The notes under the pieces are model-generated. The model saw only the letters and a program-made list of their open reading frames with translations, was not told the DNA's origin and made no database searches. A DNA stretch of 38,686 bases from Holophagae bacterium (lineage in GTDB: Bacteria; Acidobacteriota; Thermoanaerobaculia; Thermoanaerobaculales; Thermoanaerobaculaceae), in contig JAAYVZ010000120.1 in NCBI GenBank assembly GCA_012516935.1, positions 1-38,686 on the forward strand. Direction: 5' to 3'. The position numbers and the translations under genes are program-made. Shown piece by piece: positions 1 through 8,482 of the stretch. Each line of letters begins with the position of its first letter. Within the stretch, counting starts at the first letter, position 1.

Positions 1-54
1 CCCACAGATTCCACAGCCCCGACGACTCCTACACAACGATCTCCTCGCTCACTT

Positions 55-114
55 CGCGTAGATTTTTCATGAGGCAACGATTACTCTCTCGCGTAGATTC
101 TTACGTGAGGCAAC
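55..114. repeat. Two imperfect direct repeats, about 24 nt
   Basis: Two copies of a unit that begins CGCGTAGATT and ends TGAGGCAAC lie at 55-78 and 90-114, about 35 nt apart. They differ by a few bases and one indel near the centre. They are less GC-rich than the surrounding sequence. The second copy can fold into a very small hairpin (CGTA/TACG). The rest of 1-265 is non-coding by inspection: I see no convincing gene, only GC-rich sequence before the tRNA promoter. The function is unknown; protein-binding iterons or remnants of a duplicated element are possible. Confidence 0.5.
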
Positions 115-269
115 AGGGTCGAGCCCCTCGTGCGGGGAGCGGCGCCGGGTCGTAGTAGCCGCCACCGGGTGATGCATTGCAGGCGGCCGCGAGGCTGACG
201 GGGTCGGTCGCGGCCGGAGGAGCTGGGCAGAGCACCCTGAGCGAGCCCTGGGCGCCGACGCAGGATCCC

Positions 270-298
270 TTGACAGCCAGGCCGGTGCCACCTACGCT
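270..298 (+). promoter_or_regulatory. Promoter of tRNA-Gly
   Basis: A perfect -35 TTGACA (270-275) is followed by a 17-nt spacer and a weak -10, TACGCT (293-298). The predicted transcription start is near 305, about 15 nt before the tRNA. The -35 and spacing are seen in the sequence; the sigma-70-type assignment is inference. Confidence 0.55.
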
Positions 299-320
299 CT
301 AGCTGGCCAGCGATGCGCGA

Positions 321-396
321 GCGGGCATAACTCAGCTGGTAGAGTGGCAGCTTCCCAAGCTGCAAGTCGTGGGTTCGAATCCCATTGCCCGCTCCA
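321..396 (+). tRNA. tRNA-Gly (anticodon CCC)
   Basis: A complete cloverleaf is visible. The acceptor GCGGGCA pairs with TGCCCGC, the D stem is ACTC/GAGT, and the anticodon stem GCAGC/GCTGC holds loop TTCCCAA with CCC at 354-356. The T arm is GTGGG-TTCGAAT-CCCAT. The discriminator is T, and the CCA end is encoded. It decodes GGG glycine codons. A bactofilin gene starts 17 nt downstream and may share its transcript. Confidence 0.95.
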
Positions 397-412
397 ACTC
401 TCGGAGTCGACC

Positions 413-811
413 GTGGGCTTCAGCAAGGACACCAGTCACGACCCGGGCGATCTCAAGCCGCGAGCTGCGTCGACGGTGGTGGCGCGCGACACGGTCCTCA
501 CGGGAGAGCTCGGTGGCTCGAAGCCGGTGCGCATCGAAGGCACGGTCAAAGGAACCATCGAGATCACGGCCCCGATCGAAGTCGTGGAAGGTGCGGCCGT
601 CGAGGGCGAGATCATCGGCACGACGGTCCGGCTCGCCGGCACGGTCGACGGCAACGTGACCGCGACGGAGCTCGCCGAGCTGCTGGCCACGGCGGTCGTG
701 CGCGGCGATGTGCGTGCGGCGGCGCTCCACGTCGTCGAGGGCGCGAAGCTTGAGGGCCGGGTACAGATGACCGGTGAGTCGGCCTCCGCTGCTCCCGCCA
801 AAAGCCGCTAA
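413..811 (+). CDS. Bactofilin (polymer-forming cytoskeletal protein)
   Basis: The product is a bactofilin of about 132 residues, a small protein of the DUF583 family that polymerises without nucleotide into filaments that position cell-wall or envelope machinery. The central ~100 residues show the regular short beta-strand periodicity of the bactofilin beta-helix, with repeated G-x-V/I-x-G steps such as RIEGTVKGTIEI and RLAGTVDGNVTA. Short unstructured tails flank it (SKDTSHDPGD at the start, an Ala/Ser/Lys-rich end). I chose GTG at 413 because GGAG lies at 403-406 with 6-nt spacing; the frame is open further upstream, but only through the tRNA. zapA follows after 63 nt, so a cell-shape or division context is plausible. 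Confidence 0.85.
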   Translation: MGFSKDTSHDPGDLKPRAASTVVARDTVLTGELGGSKPVRIEGTVKGTIEITAPIEVVEGAAVEGEIIGTTVRLAGTVDGNVTATELAELLATAVVRGDVRAAALHVVEGAKLEGRVQMTGESASAAPAKSR

Positions 812-831
812 TCACAACGAAAACCTTGCAT

Positions 832-861
832 TTGACGGGCGGTGTATACTCGCTCATAGAG
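832..861 (+). promoter_or_regulatory. Possible zapA promoter
   Basis: TTGACG at 832-837 matches a -35 box. The best -10-like hexamer, TATACT at 845-850, is only 7 nt away. At the proper 17-nt distance there is only a poor match (CATAGA, 855-860 region). Either TATACT works with an unrecognised -35, or the TTGACG/CATAGA pair is used. The AGAGGAGA sequence at 858-865 is the zapA ribosome binding site. Confidence 0.3.
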
Positions 862-874
862 GAGACTTGTAGGC

Positions 875-1180
875 GTGGACAGCCGGACCACGGTGGAGAT
901 CTTCGGGCGGCGATATGAGCTGCGGACGACGGGTGCCAGCGAGCGGCTGAACGAGCTCGCCAAGTTCGTCGACCAGCGCATGCGCCAGCTTTCCGAGGTG
1001 TCGCCAAAAGTGGATACGGCCAAGCTCGCCGTCTTGACGGCGTTGAACATCGCGGATGAGCTCTTCACGGAGCTCGAGACGGAACCTGGTTTGCGGACCG
1101 AGCGTGTTCGCCAGCGAGTGAGTGGTCTGGTGGCTAAGCTGGACGAGGTGCTGACCACCTCGTGCACTGGAGCGAGCTGA
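875..1180 (+). CDS. zapA: Cell division protein ZapA
   Basis: A 101-residue ZapA-family protein. ZapA binds FtsZ protofilaments at midcell and promotes their bundling into the Z-ring. The N-terminal globular part has the family pattern, V-E-I-F-G-R-R-Y-E-L followed by an amphipathic helix (LNELAKFVDQRMRQL). The family phrase TAKLAVLTALNIADELF follows, and then a coiled-coil tail. The start is GTG at 875, with GGAG at 861-864 as ribosome binding site. The gene sits directly upstream of the 6S-RNA-like element and rny. A zapA-ssrS link is known in many proteobacteria, which supports both calls. Confidence 0.88.
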   Translation: MDSRTTVEIFGRRYELRTTGASERLNELAKFVDQRMRQLSEVSPKVDTAKLAVLTALNIADELFTELETEPGLRTERVRQRVSGLVAKLDEVLTTSCTGAS

Positions 1181-1183
1181 AAA

Positions 1184-1368
1184 GGGAGGCCCCTGCGCGG
1201 TTAGTGATGAGCGAAACTATTCTTGAACCAACACCTATTTGATGGGTGCCGCGGTCCCACCCCGCTGATCGAGCCCCACGGCGAGTGATGCGGGGCGGGC
1301 AGGTACCCAACCTGTGGTCAGCAGGTTCAAATGGGGTTGCTCACACGGCCGAGTGCGGGGGCCTCAAC
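1184..1368 (+). ncRNA. ssrS: Candidate 6S RNA
   Basis: The 247-nt gap between zapA and rny has no credible ORF but has strong pairing. GGCCCC-t-GCGC-GG (1188-1200) pairs with CC-ga-GTGC-GGGGGCC (1349-1363). Inside that, GTG and TGAGC (1208-1212 region) pair with GCTCA and CAC (near 1340-1347). After an internal bubble (about 10 nt against 8 nt), TTGAACC (about 1222-1228) pairs with GGTTCAA (1324-1330). The apical part holds further hairpins, such as CAGGT-ACCCA-ACCTG. A long rod with a central bubble is the shape of 6S RNA, which mimics an open promoter and sequesters housekeeping RNA polymerase. The 5' phrase CCTGCGCGGTTAGTG resembles known 6S 5' ends as I recall them. Ends are approximate. 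An unrelated structured leader of rny is the alternative. Confidence 0.5.
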
Positions 1369-1400
1369 TCCCTTCGCTGCATCGGCATTCTCGGACCGTA

Positions 1401-1423
1401 CCCCTTGTTCCTTGAGAGGGGGA
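1401..1423 (+). promoter_or_regulatory. Hairpin overlapping the rny ribosome binding site
   Basis: CCCCT at 1401-1405 can pair with AGGGG at 1417-1421. The second arm is the purine-rich ribosome binding site in front of the rny ATG at 1428. The stem is only 5 bp with an 11-nt loop, so translational masking is possible but weakly supported. Confidence 0.3.
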
Positions 1424-1427
1424 CGAA

Positions 1428-3011
1428 ATGAACGGCACGGTGATACTCATCGCTGGCGCTGTGATTGTGCTCCTCGCCGCCGGGGGAGTCGCGATCCTCG
1501 GTCGTCAGCGGCTTCGCCGCGCGGCGACGGAGGCAGATGCTCTCCGGGCAGCGGCGGAGCGGGAGCACCGACGGGTCATCGCGGTCGCGCAGCAGGAAGC
1601 TGAGCAACTGGTCAGAGATGCGACGATCGAGGCGCGCGAGAAGCTGCTGCAGGCGCGCAGCGAGTTCGAGCGTGAGACGCGGGAGTACCGCCAGGAGCTG
1701 CTGGGCCAGGAGCAGCGGCTCGAGCAGCACGCTCTGGCCGTGGACGCGCGCGCCCTGGCCGTGGACGAGAGAGCGCACGAGCTCGACGCCCGCACGCAGG
1801 CCCTCGACGATCGCGAGGTTGCGGTGGCTCTCGAGGAGGATGCGGTAGCCGCCAGGGTAGCCGAGCAGCGGGCGACGCTCGAGCGGATCGCCGGTCTGAC
1901 GTCGGAGCAAGCGAAGGGCGAGCTCATGCGGACAATGGAGACCGAGGCGCGCATGGACGCTGCACGGATCGTCCGGCGCCTCGAGGAGGAGGCGGTCCAG
2001 GAGGCCAACCACCGGGCGAAGCGCATCATTTCGCTCGCCATCCAGCGGGTCGCGGCGGACCACGTGGTCGAGAGCACGGTCTCGGTCGTGGACCTCCCCA
2101 GTGACGAGATGAAGGGCCGGATCATCGGTCGCGAAGGGCGCAACATCCGCGCCCTCGAGACCGCTACGGGCGTCGACCTGATCGTCGACGACACCCCGGG
2201 CGCGGTGCTGTTGTCGTGCTTCGATCCGGTGCGGCGCGAGGTCGCCCGGCTTGCGCTCCAGCGTCTGATGAGCGATGGCCGGATCCACCCCGGGCGGATC
2301 GAGGAGGTCGTCAGCAAGGTCCAGACCGAGCTCGACGAGAAGATCTTCCGCGACGGCGAGGCGGCGGCCCTCGAGCTGGGCTTCCCGGATGTCCACCCGG
2401 AGCTGCTCAAGCTGCTCGGCCGGCTCCAGTACCGCACCTCGTACGGGCAGAACGTGCTCGCTCACGCCAAGGAGGTCGCCTGGCTGGCCGGCTACATGGC
2501 CACCGAGCTGCGGGTCAACGTCCGGGTCGCCAAGCGTGCCGGACTCCTGCACGACATCGGCAAGGCGATCGACCGGGAGATGGAAGGCACCCACCTCTCC
2601 CTGGGACGCGACCTGCTGCGCAAGTACGGCGAGTCGGAAGAGGTCATCCACGCCATGGAGTGCCACCACGGGGACGTCGACCCGCACTCCGTGGAGGCGG
2701 TGCTGATCACCGCCGCCGACGCGCTGTCTGCGGCTCGACCGGGGGCCCGACGGGAGATCCTCGAGAGCTACCTCAAGCGCCTCGAAAAGCTGGAGGCGAT
2801 CGCCAACGACTTCAAGGGCGTGCAGAAGGCGTTCGCGATCCAAGCCGGACGCGAGCTGCGCATCATCGTCGAGTCCGAGAAGCTCTCGGACGAGGACGCG
2901 ATCTGGCTGTCGCGCGACCTCGCCCGCCGTATCGAGGGTGAGCTGACGTACCCGGGTCAGATCAAGGTGACGGTGATTCGCGAGACCCGCGCGGTGGAGT
3001 ACGCCAGGTAG
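1428..3011 (+). CDS. rny: Ribonuclease Y
   Basis: RNase Y is a membrane-anchored endoribonuclease that starts bulk mRNA decay. The 527-residue protein has the full family architecture. An N-terminal hydrophobic helix (about 3-25) is followed by a long charged coiled coil (about 30-190, rich in E, R, A and Q). A KH RNA-binding domain contains [15 protein letters not shown] (about 225-240). An HD phosphohydrolase domain has its metal-binding H-D at about 375-376 in [10 protein letters not shown], with HH further on in ECHHGD. The length equals the usual ~520. ATG 1428 follows a GGGGGA ribosome binding site. Nothing essential is missing. Confidence 0.97.
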   Translation: MNGTVILIAGAVIVLLAAGGVAILGRQRLRRAATEADALRAAAEREHRRVIAVAQQEAEQLVRDATIEAREKLLQARSEFERETREYRQELLGQEQRLEQHALAVDARALAVDERAHELDARTQALDDREVAVALEEDAVAARVAEQRATLERIAGLTSEQAKGELMRTMETEARMDAARIVRRLEEEAVQEANHRAKRIISLAIQRVAADHVVESTVSVVDLPSDEMKGRIIGREGRNIRALETATGVDLIVDDTPGAVLLSCFDPVRREVARLALQRLMSDGRIHPGRIEEVVSKVQTELDEKIFRDGEAAALELGFPDVHPELLKLLGRLQYRTSYGQNVLAHAKEVAWLAGYMATELRVNVRVAKRAGLLHDIGKAIDREMEGTHLSLGRDLLRKYGESEEVIHAMECHHGDVDPHSVEAVLITAADALSAARPGARREILESYLKRLEKLEAIANDFKGVQKAFAIQAGRELRIIVESEKLSDEDAIWLSRDLARRIEGELTYPGQIKVTVIRETRAVEYAR

Positions 3012-3050
3012 CCGAGCTGAGGCGGGAGGGGCGTGGCTTTCCTCTTGTCC

Positions 3051-4451
3051 TCAGACGAGCCGAACCGTCTCCTCGAGCGCGGGGATATGGCACGGCCACG
3101 CGAAACGCTTGGTGATGCGCGCGGCCAGGGCGGCGCTGGCAGCCGGCTCTCCGTGGGTGACGAACACCGTTTTCGGTGCCGTCTCGGCGCGCGCGAGCCA
3201 GATCTCGAGCTCGTCGGCGTCGGCGTGGGCGGAGAGCGAGGAGATCGAGCGGACCTGTGCTCGCACCGGCACCATCTCACCGAAGATCTTGACCGCTTTG
3301 GCTCCCTCCAGGATCGCCCGACCGCGGGTTCCCTCGGCCTGGTAGCCGACGAACAGCACCGTGGTTTCCGGGCGCGGCAGCCGGTGCCGGAGGTGGTGCA
3401 GGATCCGGCCCCCGGTGGCCATCCCCGAGGCCGAGATGATGATCGCCGGCCCCCGGAGCGTGTTGAGGCGTTTGGACTCATCCGTTCGCCCCACCATCGT
3501 GAGGTTGGGGGGAGCGAGAGGATCGACTCCCTCACCACGCAGGTGGCGGGTCTCCGGGTCGTGCTCGCGGACCGTGTCGCGGTAGGCGGCGGTGGCTTCC
3601 CGCGCCATCGGTGAGTCGACGAAAATGGGTACCGCTGGTACTGCCTCGTCCTCGATCAGCTCGCGCAAGTAGTACAGCACCTCCTGGGTGCGGTCGACGG
3701 CGAACGCGGGGATGAGGACGATACCTCCCCGGTCGACGGCCTCCTTGATGACCTCGGCGAGATCGTCACGGGGGTCGGTGGCCGCGTGCAGCCGGTTGCC
3801 GTACGTGGACTCGATCACCAGGTAGGTCGAGCCCGGGTACGACTCCGGCGGTGGCAGGATCGGCGCGTCGTAGCGACCGACGTCGCCCGAGAAGTAGATC
3901 GTCACGTGCTCGCCCGCCGCCTTGATGCGCAGCTCCACCGCCCCGGCGCCGAGGATGTGCCCTTGACGGTGGTAGCGGACCTGCATCCCAGCATGCAGGA
4001 CGTGCCAGTCACCGAACGGCACGGGGCGGATGGTACGCAGCGCCTGTTTGACATCCTCCTGGCTGAACAGCGGCTGGGCGGGGCGGTGCTTCGTGGACCC
4101 GACCTTGTTGGCGTAGCGGGCTTCTTCCTCTTGGAGGTGCGCGGCGTCGGGCAGCAGCACCCGGAGGAGCCGCAGCGTCGACGGCGTGGCGATGGTCGGC
4201 CCCTCGAACCCCTGTCGCACCAGCAGCGGGAGGATGCCCGTGTGGTCGATGTGGGCGTGGGTCAGGATCACGTGGTCGAGGGTCGATGGCTCGACCGGAA
4301 ACGGCGCCCAGTTGCGTAAACGCAGCTCCTTCGGCCCCTGGAACATCCCGGCGTCGACCATCACCTTGGTGCCATGTGCCTCGACCAGGTACCGCGAGCC
4401 GGTGACGGTGCCGGTGGCGCCCAAAAAGGTGAGGTTGACCATGGCATGCAT
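3051..4451 (-). CDS. Beta-CASP metallo-beta-lactamase RNase (CPSF/YSH1-like)
   Basis: This is a zinc-dependent nuclease of the metallo-beta-lactamase/beta-CASP group, related to bacterial and archaeal CPSF-like RNases. The metal-binding motif is THAHIDH (about residues 64-70). A later histidine lies in RQGHILGAG, an aspartate in FSGDVGRYD, and the beta-CASP segment contains PAFAVDRTQEVLYYL. The C-terminal RMMBL part has SSLSAHAD and VFVTHGE. I placed the start at ATG 4449-4451; a second in-frame ATG at 4440-4442 is equally possible, because no strong ribosome binding site separates them. The longer frame to 4508 is less likely. It is convergent with rny; the 39-nt gap holds no clear terminator. 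It probably acts in RNA processing. Confidence 0.9.
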   Translation of the reverse strand: MHAMVNLTFLGATGTVTGSRYLVEAHGTKVMVDAGMFQGPKELRLRNWAPFPVEPSTLDHVILTHAHIDHTGILPLLVRQGFEGPTIATPSTLRLLRVLLPDAAHLQEEEARYANKVGSTKHRPAQPLFSQEDVKQALRTIRPVPFGDWHVLHAGMQVRYHRQGHILGAGAVELRIKAAGEHVTIYFSGDVGRYDAPILPPPESYPGSTYLVIESTYGNRLHAATDPRDDLAEVIKEAVDRGGIVLIPAFAVDRTQEVLYYLRELIEDEAVPAVPIFVDSPMAREATAAYRDTVREHDPETRHLRGEGVDPLAPPNLTMVGRTDESKRLNTLRGPAIIISASGMATGGRILHHLRHRLPRPETTVLFVGYQAEGTRGRAILEGAKAVKIFGEMVPVRAQVRSISSLSAHADADELEIWLARAETAPKTVFVTHGEPAASAALAARITKRFAWPCHIPALEETVRLV

Positions 4452-4555
4452 GGTACCCCACACAGCGCTGTGCCAGGTGCGCAGCGTCGGGCGCGGAGCC
4501 AAGGTCACGGGCCCGGGGCTCGAGTCGTCCCTCGCGGTCGAGTGGGGCTGGCTGC

Positions 4556-4583
4556 AGCCGCAGCCTGTATCTCGGCTGCGGCT
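4556..4583. repeat. 10-bp perfect inverted repeat in a 353-bp gap
   Basis: AGCCGCAGCC (4556-4565) and GGCTGCGGCT (4574-4583) are separated by an 8-nt loop. No T-tract follows on either strand, so it is not a classical terminator. It lies in the 4452-4804 gap between the metallo-beta-lactamase gene and the helicase, at the left edge of the defence island. I see no other gene in the gap. Confidence 0.5.
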
Positions 4584-4804
4584 TGCGTGGTGCGGGAGTC
4601 GACTCTATCCTCGCAGAAGCAGCACGAGCCTCGACGGGTCTTCGTCGACCTCCGAGCTACTCGAGCCAGGGCCGGGCGCATGAGGGACGCAGGCGAATCG
4701 CTGGGTCCGACGGGCTGCGTCCCAGGGCGCGCAGGATCTGACCGCACCACGGCCGCACTTGGTCGATACCGGGACAGGACCCTCCCAGGGTTGGAGCGTG
4801 CAAC

Positions 4805-7800
4805 GTGAGCACTCTCGATGATCTCCGCCCCGACGCAGCCGTGCGCGGCATCCTGCCAGACCAGCTCGTAACCGTCGTCAACGTCCAGTGGTACGGATCC
4901 GAGGCGCTCGAGCTGACATACAAGACCGTCACGGGCAAGGTCGACCACGAGATCCTCTACCGCTCCGACGAAGCGAGGATCGAGGTCGTCCAGGAGGGCC
5001 GGCCGTGGAGCTTCGACGGCGACGGCCACCTGTTCCGCCTCGTCTCCGAAGCCCACCGCATCCGTCTCGCGCACCTGTTCGACCCGGTGCTGGCCGTCCA
5101 CACCTCGGACGTCGTCCCGCTTCCACACCAGATCACCGCCGTCTACGAGGTCATGCTCCCGCGCCAGCCCTTGCGGTTCCTCCTGGCCGACGACCCGGGG
5201 GCCGGCAAGACGATCATGGCCGGCCTGCTCATGAAGGAGCTGATCGCGCGGGGCGACCTCCAGCGCTGCCTCGTCGTCTGCCCCGGCAGCCTCGCCGAGC
5301 AGTGGCAGGACGAGCTCTACCGGCGCTTCGGCCTGCCGTTCGAGATCCTCACCAACGACAAGCTCGAGGCCGCCCGCACCGGCAACTGGTTTGGCGAGAC
5401 CAACCTCGTCATCGCCCGGCTCGACAAGCTGTCCCGCAACGAGGACGTGCAGGCCAAGCTGCGGGCGCCCGACTGCCGGTGGGACCTCGTCGTCTGCGAC
5501 GAGGCGCACAAGATGTCGGCCACCGTCTTCAGCCGCGAGATCAAGTACACCAAGCGCCATCGCCTCGGGCAGCTCCTCTCGACGCTCACCCGCCACTTCC
5601 TGCTCCTCACCGCGACCCCGCACAACGGCAAGGAAGAGGACTTCCAGCTCTTCATGGCGCTGCTCGACGGCGACCGTTTCGAGGGCCGGTTTCGAGACGG
5701 CATCCACTCGGCCGACGTCTCGGATCTCATGCGCCGCATGGTCAAGGAAAACCTGCTCACCTTCGACGGCACGCCGCTGTTCCCGGAGCGCATCGCGTAC
5801 ACCGTCCCGTTCAAGCTGTCGGACCCCGAGGCCCACCTCTACAAGGGCGTCACCGACTACGTCCGCGAGGAGTTCAACCGGGCCGAAGCGCTGCAGGACG
5901 ACAAGCGGGCCGGGACCGTCGGCTTCGCCCTGACGATCCTCCAGCGCCGCCTCGCCTCGTCGCCGGAGGCGATCTACCAGTCGCTCCGGCGGCGCCGCGA
6001 GCGGCTCGCCACGCGTCTCCGCGAGCTGGAGCTGCTTCAACGCGGGGCGCAGGTCGCCGCCGTGATGCCTGCGGAGCTGGCGCTGGGCACCGACGACGTC
6101 GAGGACCTCGAGGATGCGCCCGAGCAGGAGATCGCGGTCGTCGAGGAGGAGATCCTCGACCAGGCAACCGCCGCGCGGACGATCGAGGAGCTGAAAGCTG
6201 AGCTGACGACGCTCCACGCCCTCGAGTCGCTCGCCCTCGCGGTGCGCCGCAGCGGGAGCGACCGCAAGTGGCGAGAGCTGGCGGCGCTGCTGGGTGAGAT
6301 CTTCACCCCGCCGCTCGTCGACGGCGTGAGCGACGGCCCCGCTCCCTACGGAAGCGGCGACCTCCCCAAGCCGATCGCCTCGCCGCGCCAGAAGCTCGTC
6401 GTCTTCACCGAGCACCGCGACACCTTGGCCTACCTCGCGGAGCGGATCTCGACCGTCCTCGGCCGGCGCGACGCCGTCGTCTGCATCCACGGCGGGCTCG
6501 GGCGCGAGGAACGCATGAAGGTGCAGGAGGCGTTCAAGCACGACCCCGAGGTGCAGGTCCTCGTCGCCACCGACGCGGCAGGGGAAGGGATCAACCTCCA
6601 ACGCGCCCACCTGATGGTCAACTACGACCTGCCGTGGAACCCCAACCGCATCGAGCAACGGTTCGGGCGTATCCACCGCATCGGCCAGACCGAGGTCTGC
6701 CACCTGTGGAACCTGGTCGCCGAGGAGACGCGGGAAGGCGACGTCTACCGGACCTTGCTCGACAAGCTCGAGGAGGCGCGCCGGGCGCTCGGCGGCCAGG
6801 TCTTCGACGTCCTCGGCAAGCTGCAGTTCGCAGGGCGGCCGCTGCGCGAGCTGCTCGTCGAGGCCATCCGCTACGGCGAGCAGCCCGAGGTCCGCGCGCG
6901 TCTCACCCAGGTCGTCGCTGCCGCCCTCGACCGTGAGCAGCTTCGAGACCTCCTCGAGGAGCGGGCGCTCGCCCACGACGCCATGGACTCAAGCCGCGTC
7001 TTCCGCGTCCGCGAGGAGATGGAGCGGGCCGAGGCGCGCCGCCTGCAGCCGCACTACATCGAGTCGTTCTTCCTGGAGGCGTTCAAGCGCCTGGGTGGTA
7101 CCGCCAAACAGCGCGAGACCGGTCGCTGGGAGGTGACGCACGTCCCGGCGCCAGTGCGCAGCCGCGACCGCCTCATCGGCGTTGGCGAGCCGGTGCTGCC
7201 GCGGTACGAGCGGATCGCCTTCGAGAAGCACCTCGTCGCCCCGCAGGGGCAGCCCCTGGCCGCCTTCGTCTGCCCCGGCCACCCCCTGCTCGACGCCACC
7301 ATCGACCTCACGCTCGAGCGCCACCGTGACCTGCTGCGGCGGGGTGCCGTGCTCGTCGACGAGCGCGACGGGGGAGTGGAGCCGCGCGTTTTGGTCTACC
7401 TCGAGCACGCGATCCAAGACGCCGCAACCACCCGCTCCGGCGAGCGCCGCGTGGTGTCCAGGCGCATGCTCTACGTCGAGCTCGACGCGTCCGGCACCGC
7501 CAGGCACCTCCACTACGCCCCGTACCTCGACTACCGCCCACTGGCGCCGGGCGAGCCCGGCATCGACGTGCTGCTGGCACGGCCGGAGTGCGGGTGGATC
7601 ACCAGGGACCTCGAACGCACGGCGATGGCGCACGCGATCGCGGCCATCGTTCCCGAGCACCTGGAGGAGGTGCGCGCCCGCAAGCTCGAGCTCGTCACCA
7701 AGACCGAGGCCGCCGTCAAGGACCGCCTGACCAAGGAGATCACGTACTGGGACCACCGCTCGGAGGAGCTGAAGCTCCAGGAGCAGGCCGGCCGGCCCAA

Positions 7801-8377
7801 CGCCCGCCTCAACTCGGACGAGGCCCGCAAGCGGGCCGACGCCCTCCACGCGCGGTTGCAGAAGCGGCTCGAGGAGCTGAAGCTCGAGCGCCAGATCTCG
7901 CCGCTGCCGCCCGTCGTGCTCGGGGGCTTGCTCGTGGTGCCCATGGGGCTGCTCGTCGCCATCAGGGGTGATCGCCCGAGCACCGTCGTCACCGCCGACA
8001 CCCAGGCCGCCGCCGCCCGCGCCAGGGCGATCGTGATGGCGGTCGAGCGGGACCTCGGCTTTGAGCCCGTCGACCGGGAGACCGAAAAGCTCGGCTACGA
8101 CATCGAAAGCCGCGTCCCGGGCAGCGGCCGGCTCCGCTTCATCGAGGTCAAGGGCCGCGTGAGCGGTGCCGAAACCATCACCGTGACCCGCAACGAGGTG
8201 CTGTGCTCCCTCAATAAGCCCGACGACTACATCTTGGCGATCGTGGAGTTCATGGCGGATGGGTCGCACCGGGTCCACTACCTCCGTCGACCGTTCCGGC
8301 GCGAGCCCGACTTTGCAGTGGTCAGCCAGGACTACTCCTTTGCTGAGCTGCTGCTCCGGGCAGGGGTACCGGCGTGA
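4805..8377 (+). CDS. SNF2-family helicase with C-terminal DUF3883-like domain (defence)
   Basis: A 1190-residue SNF2/superfamily 2 ATPase. Motif I is DDPGAGKT (129-136), the DEAH box is CDEAHK (231-236), and motif III is LLTATPH (268-273). The second RecA lobe has TDAAGEGINLQRA and QRFGRIHRIGQTE (about 590-635). The middle is helical and charged. A late segment has coiled-coil character (about 970-1040). The last ~110 residues resemble DUF3883, with GYDIES and FIEVKGR spaced like a PD-(D/E)xK nuclease core. GTG 4805 follows GGAG at 4793-4796. Homologues of this architecture sit with DUF1156 methylases and DUF499 ATPases in phage-defence loci. Here those partners lie 3.2 and 8.2 kb downstream. 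DNA translocation and remodelling are the likely activity; nuclease activity is inference. Confidence 0.9.
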   Translation: MSTLDDLRPDAAVRGILPDQLVTVVNVQWYGSEALELTYKTVTGKVDHEILYRSDEARIEVVQEGRPWSFDGDGHLFRLVSEAHRIRLAHLFDPVLAVHTSDVVPLPHQITAVYEVMLPRQPLRFLLADDPGAGKTIMAGLLMKELIARGDLQRCLVVCPGSLAEQWQDELYRRFGLPFEILTNDKLEAARTGNWFGETNLVIARLDKLSRNEDVQAKLRAPDCRWDLVVCDEAHKMSATVFSREIKYTKRHRLGQLLSTLTRHFLLLTATPHNGKEEDFQLFMALLDGDRFEGRFRDGIHSADVSDLMRRMVKENLLTFDGTPLFPERIAYTVPFKLSDPEAHLYKGVTDYVREEFNRAEALQDDKRAGTVGFALTILQRRLASSPEAIYQSLRRRRERLATRLRELELLQRGAQVAAVMPAELALGTDDVEDLEDAPEQEIAVVEEEILDQATAARTIEELKAELTTLHALESLALAVRRSGSDRKWRELAALLGEIFTPPLVDGVSDGPAPYGSGDLPKPIASPRQKLVVFTEHRDTLAYLAERISTVLGRRDAVVCIHGGLGREERMKVQEAFKHDPEVQVLVATDAAGEGINLQRAHLMVNYDLPWNPNRIEQRFGRIHRIGQTEVCHLWNLVAEETREGDVYRTLLDKLEEARRALGGQVFDVLGKLQFAGRPLRELLVEAIRYGEQPEVRARLTQVVAAALDREQLRDLLEERALAHDAMDSSRVFRVREEMERAEARRLQPHYIESFFLEAFKRLGGTAKQRETGRWEVTHVPAPVRSRDRLIGVGEPVLPRYERIAFEKHLVAPQGQPLAAFVCPGHPLLDATIDLTLERHRDLLRRGAVLVDERDGGVEPRVLVYLEHAIQDAATTRSGERRVVSRRMLYVELDASGTARHLHYAPYLDYRPLAPGEPGIDVLLARPECGWITRDLERTAMAHAIAAIVPEHLEEVRARKLELVTKTEAAVKDRLTKEITYWDHRSEELKLQEQAGRPNARLNSDEARKRADALHARLQKRLEELKLERQISPLPPVVLGGLLVVPMGLLVAIRGDRPSTVVTADTQAAAARARAIVMAVERDLGFEPVDRETEKLGYDIESRVPGSGRLRFIEVKGRVSGAETITVTRNEVLCSLNKPDDYILAIVEFMADGSHRVHYLRRPFRREPDFAVVSQDYSFAELLLRAGVPA

Positions 8378-8454
8378 CCCGCGAGAGGGACCTCGGCATC
8401 GCTGTGCTGGGCCGCTTGGCCGCCTTCGGATGCACTTTCCCGGCGCCCTCGGGA

Positions 8455-8482
8455 TTGACAATCTTAACCTTGAGGTTAAGAT
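8455..8482 (+). promoter_or_regulatory. TAC promoter with palindromic operator
   Basis: A perfect inverted repeat, ATCTTAACCT (8461-8470), TG, AGGTTAAGAT (8473-8482), abuts a perfect -35 TTGACA (8455-8460). TAAGAT at 8477-8482 is a 4/6 match to a -10 box at 16-nt spacing. A dimeric antitoxin bound here would block RNA polymerase, the usual autoregulation of toxin-antitoxin operons. If this promoter is used, transcription would begin at about 8489, after the ATG at 8481. Then either a downstream start codon is used, or another upstream promoter serves the gene. Confidence 0.65.

Noticed and set aside
344-412. Upstream extension of the bactofilin start
   Set aside because: It would read through the tRNA-Gly gene; GTG at 413 has a good ribosome binding site.
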